From assembly GCF_051811025.1 (NCBI RefSeq), contig NZ_JBPWQE010000001.1, forward strand, positions 5,704,001 to 5,768,000: a stretch of 64,000 bases of DNA, read 5' to 3'. The notes below the pieces were generated by a model. That model made no database searches, was not told the DNA's origin, and saw only the letters and a list, made by a program, of their open reading frames with translations. The stretch is from Tardiphaga sp051811025. GTDB taxonomy: Bacteria; Pseudomonadota; Alphaproteobacteria; Rhizobiales; Xanthobacteraceae. This document shows positions 63,045-64,000 of the stretch, piece by piece (position 1 is the first letter of the stretch; every line of letters begins with the position of its first letter). The position numbers were made by a program, and so were the translations under genes.

Positions 63045-63173
63045 TTCCACAACACTCGCCCGATAAGTGCTATAGGGCGGGCGCTGGAATATTGAATCCG
63101 GCATTCCCACATGCATACTTGATCTCACCGGGCGCCGGATTCGGCGTCCCAATACAGTGAAAGGAATGGTCCT

Positions 63174-63827
63174 CTGGCCACTTCTGTATTGTCCAAGACG
63201 GGCGCCAAGAAAGCCTCGTCCAAGGCCGCTTCCACGAAAACGGCCGCATCGCCCAAGAAACCCGCTTCGGTAAAGAAGAGTGCCGCGCCTGGAAAGGCTG
63301 CCGCGTCCAAAGCCGCAAAGCCGAAGGTCGCAACCAAGCCTGCTGCCACGAAGCCCGTTGCCGCCAAGTCTGTTGGTGCAAAATCTTCTGCCGCAAAGGC
63401 CGCGCCGAAGGCTGTCATTCCGAAGAAGGTTGCTGCGTCCAAGGCGCAGAAATCAGCAACGGTGCGCGACAGCGCGGCCGAAACCCTCAAACTCGTTCTC
63501 GCTCGTCTTGACGACATGAAGGCCGAGGAAACGGTGACCATCGACCTGCGCGGCAAGTCGGCCTTCTCCGATTACATGGTCGTGACCACCGGTCGGTCGA
63601 ATCGCCATGTTGGCGCGGTGGCCGAAAATGTCGCGAAGGGTCTCAAGGAGGCCGGCCAGAAGAAGCTGCATGTCGAAGGCCTGACCAATTGCGATTGGGT
63701 GCTGATCGATACCGGCGAAGTCATCCTGCATGTCTTCCGGCCTGAAGTTCGCGAATTCTACAATCTGGAACGTTTGTGGACGCAGAGCCCGTCGGATGAA
63801 GCGCGGATCGGTCTGAAGGCTGTTTAA
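63174..63827 (+). CDS. rsfS: Ribosomal silencing factor RsfS with Lys/Ala-rich extension
   Basis: The C-terminal 115 residues are RsfS, which binds L14 on the 50S subunit and blocks subunit joining: LVLARLDDMKAEETVTIDLRGKSAFSDYMVVTTGRSNRHV, EGLTNCDWVLIDTGEVILHVFRPEVREFYNLERLW. Before it lies about 90 residues of Lys/Ala-rich histone-H1-like repeats (SKTGAKK, AASPKKPA, KAAPKA). No in-frame ATG starts this frame; CTG at 63174 gives the normal ATSVLSK opening and follows AAAGGA by 8 bases, while TTG at 63189 is another choice. Extended N-termini of this kind occur in relatives. Confidence 0.88.
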   Translation: MATSVLSKTGAKKASSKAASTKTAASPKKPASVKKSAAPGKAAASKAAKPKVATKPAATKPVAAKSVGAKSSAAKAAPKAVIPKKVAASKAQKSATVRDSAAETLKLVLARLDDMKAEETVTIDLRGKSAFSDYMVVTTGRSNRHVGAVAENVAKGLKEAGQKKLHVEGLTNCDWVLIDTGEVILHVFRPEVREFYNLERLWTQSPSDEARIGLKAV

Positions 63828-63872
63828 GCCACGGGCATTCGGCAACGGCGCGACGCGTGCTAGTCTGCGCCG

Positions 63873-64000
63873 ATGCATCTTCTTGTGATTTCCATAGGCA
63901 AGCTCAAGCAGGGTCCTGAGCGAGAACTCGCGGAACGGTACCGTGATCGCTTTGACGATATCGGCCGCAAGCTCGGCTTTCGTGGCCTTACCATTCATGA
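63873..64000 (+). CDS. rlmH: RlmH, 23S rRNA pseudouridine methyltransferase (start only)
   Basis: The first 42 codons of RlmH (YbeA/SPOUT family), which methylates pseudouridine 1915 of 23S rRNA: MHLLVISIGKLKQGPERELA then YRDRFDDIGRKLGF. The rest, including the SAM-binding knot, is beyond the window edge. Follows rsfS by 45 bases as usual. Confidence 0.93.
   Translation, partial: MHLLVISIGKLKQGPERELAERYRDRFDDIGRKLGFRGLTIH

Overview
The window looks like an ordinary chromosomal segment of a GC-rich alphaproteobacterium of the Nitrobacteraceae (Bradyrhizobium / Rhodopseudomonas / Tardiphaga / Afipia relatives). The basis is gene content and order: glnK-amtB beside dapC-type aminotransferase, ftsK, lolA and xthA; rsmB-heparinase-purH; tsaD-gpsA divergent from hemD-mic60-hemY; and proA-nadD-rsfS-rlmH. 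This is inference from recognised families; no database was searched. No insertion sequence, prophage, integrase or CRISPR array was seen.

Layout. 1-8 kb: leuS (5' part, minus), a membrane diguanylate cyclase, a YggS-type PLP protein, a YXWXGXW-repeat exported protein, an L,D-transpeptidase, an OmpR-type response regulator followed by a cNMP-domain protein, and xthA. 7-16 kb: lolA, ftsK, an aminotransferase, amtB with two PII genes, and tesB. 16-22 kb: a UbiH-type hydroxylase, a LysR regulator divergent from a GST-GST-SMR efflux cluster, a Trm112-like protein, a LON-domain protein, a YbbN/CnoX co-chaperone and tRNA-Gly. 22-32 kb, accessory metabolism: PQQ-type dehydrogenase plus di-haem cytochrome c, panE-like reductase, atypical SDR, HCCA isomerase, MATE pump, DUF2239/GST divergent pair, amidohydrolase. 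31-46 kb: MFS and ggt, a UMF1-type MFS, purH, heparinase, rsmB, SDHAF4-like DUF1674 protein, SNase, a second L,D-transpeptidase, a Tat-exported Kelch protein and acs. 46-55 kb: topoisomerase IB, a protein-methyltransferase-like gene, EVE protein, a third L,D-transpeptidase, gpsA, tsaD, hemD, mic60, hemY and tRNA-Thr. 55-61 kb: a six-gene operon (SBP-rutB-rutC-permease-rutD-ATPase) divergent from a LysR regulator. 61-64 kb: proA, nadD, rsfS and the start of rlmH.

The most interesting unit is the operon at 55.4-60.0 kb. It interleaves clear RutB, RutC and RutD homologues with a complete NitT/TauT-type ABC importer, but has no RutA, RutF or RutG beside it. This suggests ABC import of a pyrimidine or ureido compound feeding the lower Rut pathway. 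Other points worth a second look: two divergent promoters for DUF2239 and a GST, each with a CCCGGG-centred palindrome in its -35/-10 spacer; an SMR pump whose key membrane Glu is Asp; an SDR lacking the catalytic Ser and Tyr; two genes whose good ribosome-binding site and ATG are out of frame by one base with the conserved body; and a lone PII gene next to a 468-base gap where a second amtB may have been lost.
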